DNA of 19,770 bases from Rhodocollybia butyracea (lineage: Eukaryota; Basidiomycota; Agaricomycetes; Agaricales; Omphalotaceae). The notes beneath the pieces were generated by a model. That model did no database searches. It was not told the DNA's origin and was given only the letters and a program-made list of their open reading frames with translations. How positions within the stretch are numbered: position 1 is the stretch's first letter; every line of letters starts with the position of its first letter. Made by a program: the position numbers and the translations under genes. This document shows, piece by piece, positions 18,660 to 19,770 of this stretch. Location of the stretch: positions 1-19,770 of the forward strand of contig JADNRY010000981.1 in NCBI GenBank assembly GCA_015501585.1. Reading direction: 5' to 3'.

Positions 18660-19667
18660 TCGTGTACTACCACATGATGTCCCGACATATCATTAGCATG
18701 TGTCGTATCATGAGGATGTTCCGCCGGACCATTGTCTCCCGATGAGTCGGTTGGCGGGATAAAATGTGTATCATCCGGATGATGCCCGTCCTTCTTATCG
18801 TTTTCTGTATTAGCTCCGGAAGCTGCTCGTGGTGGTGTGGGACAGTTTTGTACTTCATGTCTCCGTAAGGATGAGTTGGCTTGTTTCCAGGGGCCGGAAA
18901 CTTAGGAAAAGGTTTCGGTTTCGGTTTCGGTTCTTTGCCTTTTTTGATTTGGCTTCTTCCACGGGCGGCTCGGGGAAATCCACTTTTAATGGCGGGATTT
19001 TAGCGACTACTGGAATCCGGGGAGGACCGTTGTGTAAAGGGGCAGGTGGAACAGGCTTTTTCTTGAATACGGCTTTGACTTTCTGTGACCAGCTCTTCTT
19101 CTTGGGTTTATCGCTCTTGGGCTTATCACTCTTGCCTTTATCCTTTCTATGCGCTCTACTCTCGAGGTGTGGTAAGGACTACTATATATTAGCAAAAACG
19201 CAGAGATACACAACCAAAGTAAATACGCACCGACGCCCCAGATAGTCTGAACTGAAGGAACCATCCACGTCTCGACGCCCGAGGTTCGATCTGCTGCATA
19301 TTAGCGGAAAAAAGCATAGATACAACGTAAGGAGGAAATACCCTTTGGGATCTAAATGCTCATCACGTCGGGCGTAGTAGGTGCCCCCAGCTCTCTTGGC
19401 ACGTGGTGGCTGAGGGCACCTTCCTGGGGCATCCCACCAGATTGGCTCTCTGCTACCTGCGGAGCGGCGGGCAGCAGGCTATCTGCGGCGAATGAAGGTG
19501 CAGGAACTTGGGATCTACGATGCGTTAGCGAAGCCGATTAGCGAAACCGAATCGATATCAGAAAATTATACGCACTGAGATGGAATGGCAGCGGAGTAGG
19601 CTTGAAGGGACATCGCTAGGAGAACAAAGGCGATCGTGGATGGTGTAAAGTACTTCATGATCAACAT
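18660..19667 (-). pseudogene. SKR copy C, frame-broken
   Basis: On the minus strand all four exons can be traced: 19667-19576 (signal peptide, MLIMKYFTPSTIAFVLL), 19514-19342, 19290-19231 (GRRDVDGSFSSDYLGRR) and from 19178 (LPHLESRAHRKDKGKS, then KSWSQKVKAVFKKK). Introns are 61, 51 and 52 nt, with the same donors as A and B. Relative to A and B, exon 2 lacks one base in a run of five G (19384-19388), which leads to a stop at ATTTAG, and one base is missing at the start of exon 4. The LEKR/LGKR site is replaced by HRKD. The 3' part is open in successive frames with KPKPKPFPKFPAPG, then RAASGANTENDKKDGHH and HFIPPTDSSGDNGPAEH. Either the copy is decaying or the assembly has single-base errors. 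An alternative donor at GTGATG in exon 2 would bypass the stop but changes exon 3. Confidence 0.65.
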
Positions 19668-19752
19668 GAAAAATTGAAAAACGTTTCGTGGGTTCGTGAG
19701 TTCGCAAAGACCAGCTTGGAACTTGGGGGGCATGTCGATACGAAGACCACCC

Positions 19753-19760
19753 TTTATAAA
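19753..19760 (-). promoter_or_regulatory. TATA-like element of SKR copy C
   Basis: TTTATAAA reads on the minus strand 86-93 nt upstream of the ATG at 19667, in the position of the TATA-like stretches before genes A and B. The window ends before the palindrome region seen in A and B would be reached. Confidence 0.45.
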
Positions 19761-19770
19761 CCTTGGAGTA

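Noticed and set aside
18910..18940. Telomere-like hexamer repeat (ggtttc units)
   Set aside because: There are only about three units, inside SKR copy C, where they encode a Lys-Pro run. It does not match the usual fungal TTAGGG telomere repeat.

Overview
This window reads as nuclear DNA of a filamentous fungus, most likely a basidiomycete of the Agaricomycetes type. The basis is dense short introns (41-64 nt) with GTRNGT-like donors, CTAAC/CTGAC-like branch sites and CAG/TAG acceptors, a fungal-type VIT-VWA protein, a fungal seven-helix membrane protein family, and an intron-containing nuclear tRNA-Glu(CTC). All spliced models were worked out by hand from splice signals, reading phase and agreement between paralogues. 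No species can be named from sequence alone.

Layout. (1) 1-2050 and 3755-5845 are two copies of one segmental duplication. Each carries a minus-strand gene for a seven-helix membrane protein: the left copy runs off the window edge, the right copy (2867-4130) is complete with seven exons. Each also carries a shared upstream block. The left copy has a 263-bp solo LTR that the right copy lacks, which gives a natural empty site. (2) A second family, here called SKR (secreted, Kex2-site, repeat-rich), occurs as two intact minus-strand four-exon genes (A 6839-8104, B 9460-10411), one frame-broken copy (C, to 19667) and one 5'-truncated relic (D, about 2230-2800). A, B and C are each accompanied on their 3' side by a diverged repeat block (X) at 5920, 8690 and 17455, so whole units have been duplicated. 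(3) The best recognised gene is a VIT plus von Willebrand A protein of about 1000 residues (minus strand, 11117-14225). It has two clear 52-nt introns and two further places where the reading frame shifts by one at a run of five C. (4) From 14250 to 16200 there is little that can be supported. A tRNA-Glu gene with a 27-nt intron lies at 16210-16308. (5) 16837-17420 is open in several frames on both strands but is not identified, and it ends in a fragment of the upstream block of the membrane-protein unit.

How the parts relate. The window looks like a rapidly rearranging, lineage-specific region: membrane-protein genes and secreted-protein genes are interleaved and duplicated, with relics at the junctions, around a single-copy VIT-VWA gene. 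Conserved TATA-like elements at fixed distances before the start codons of both families suggest that the intact copies are transcribed. No shared pathway can be shown. The SKR family is the best candidate for something undescribed.
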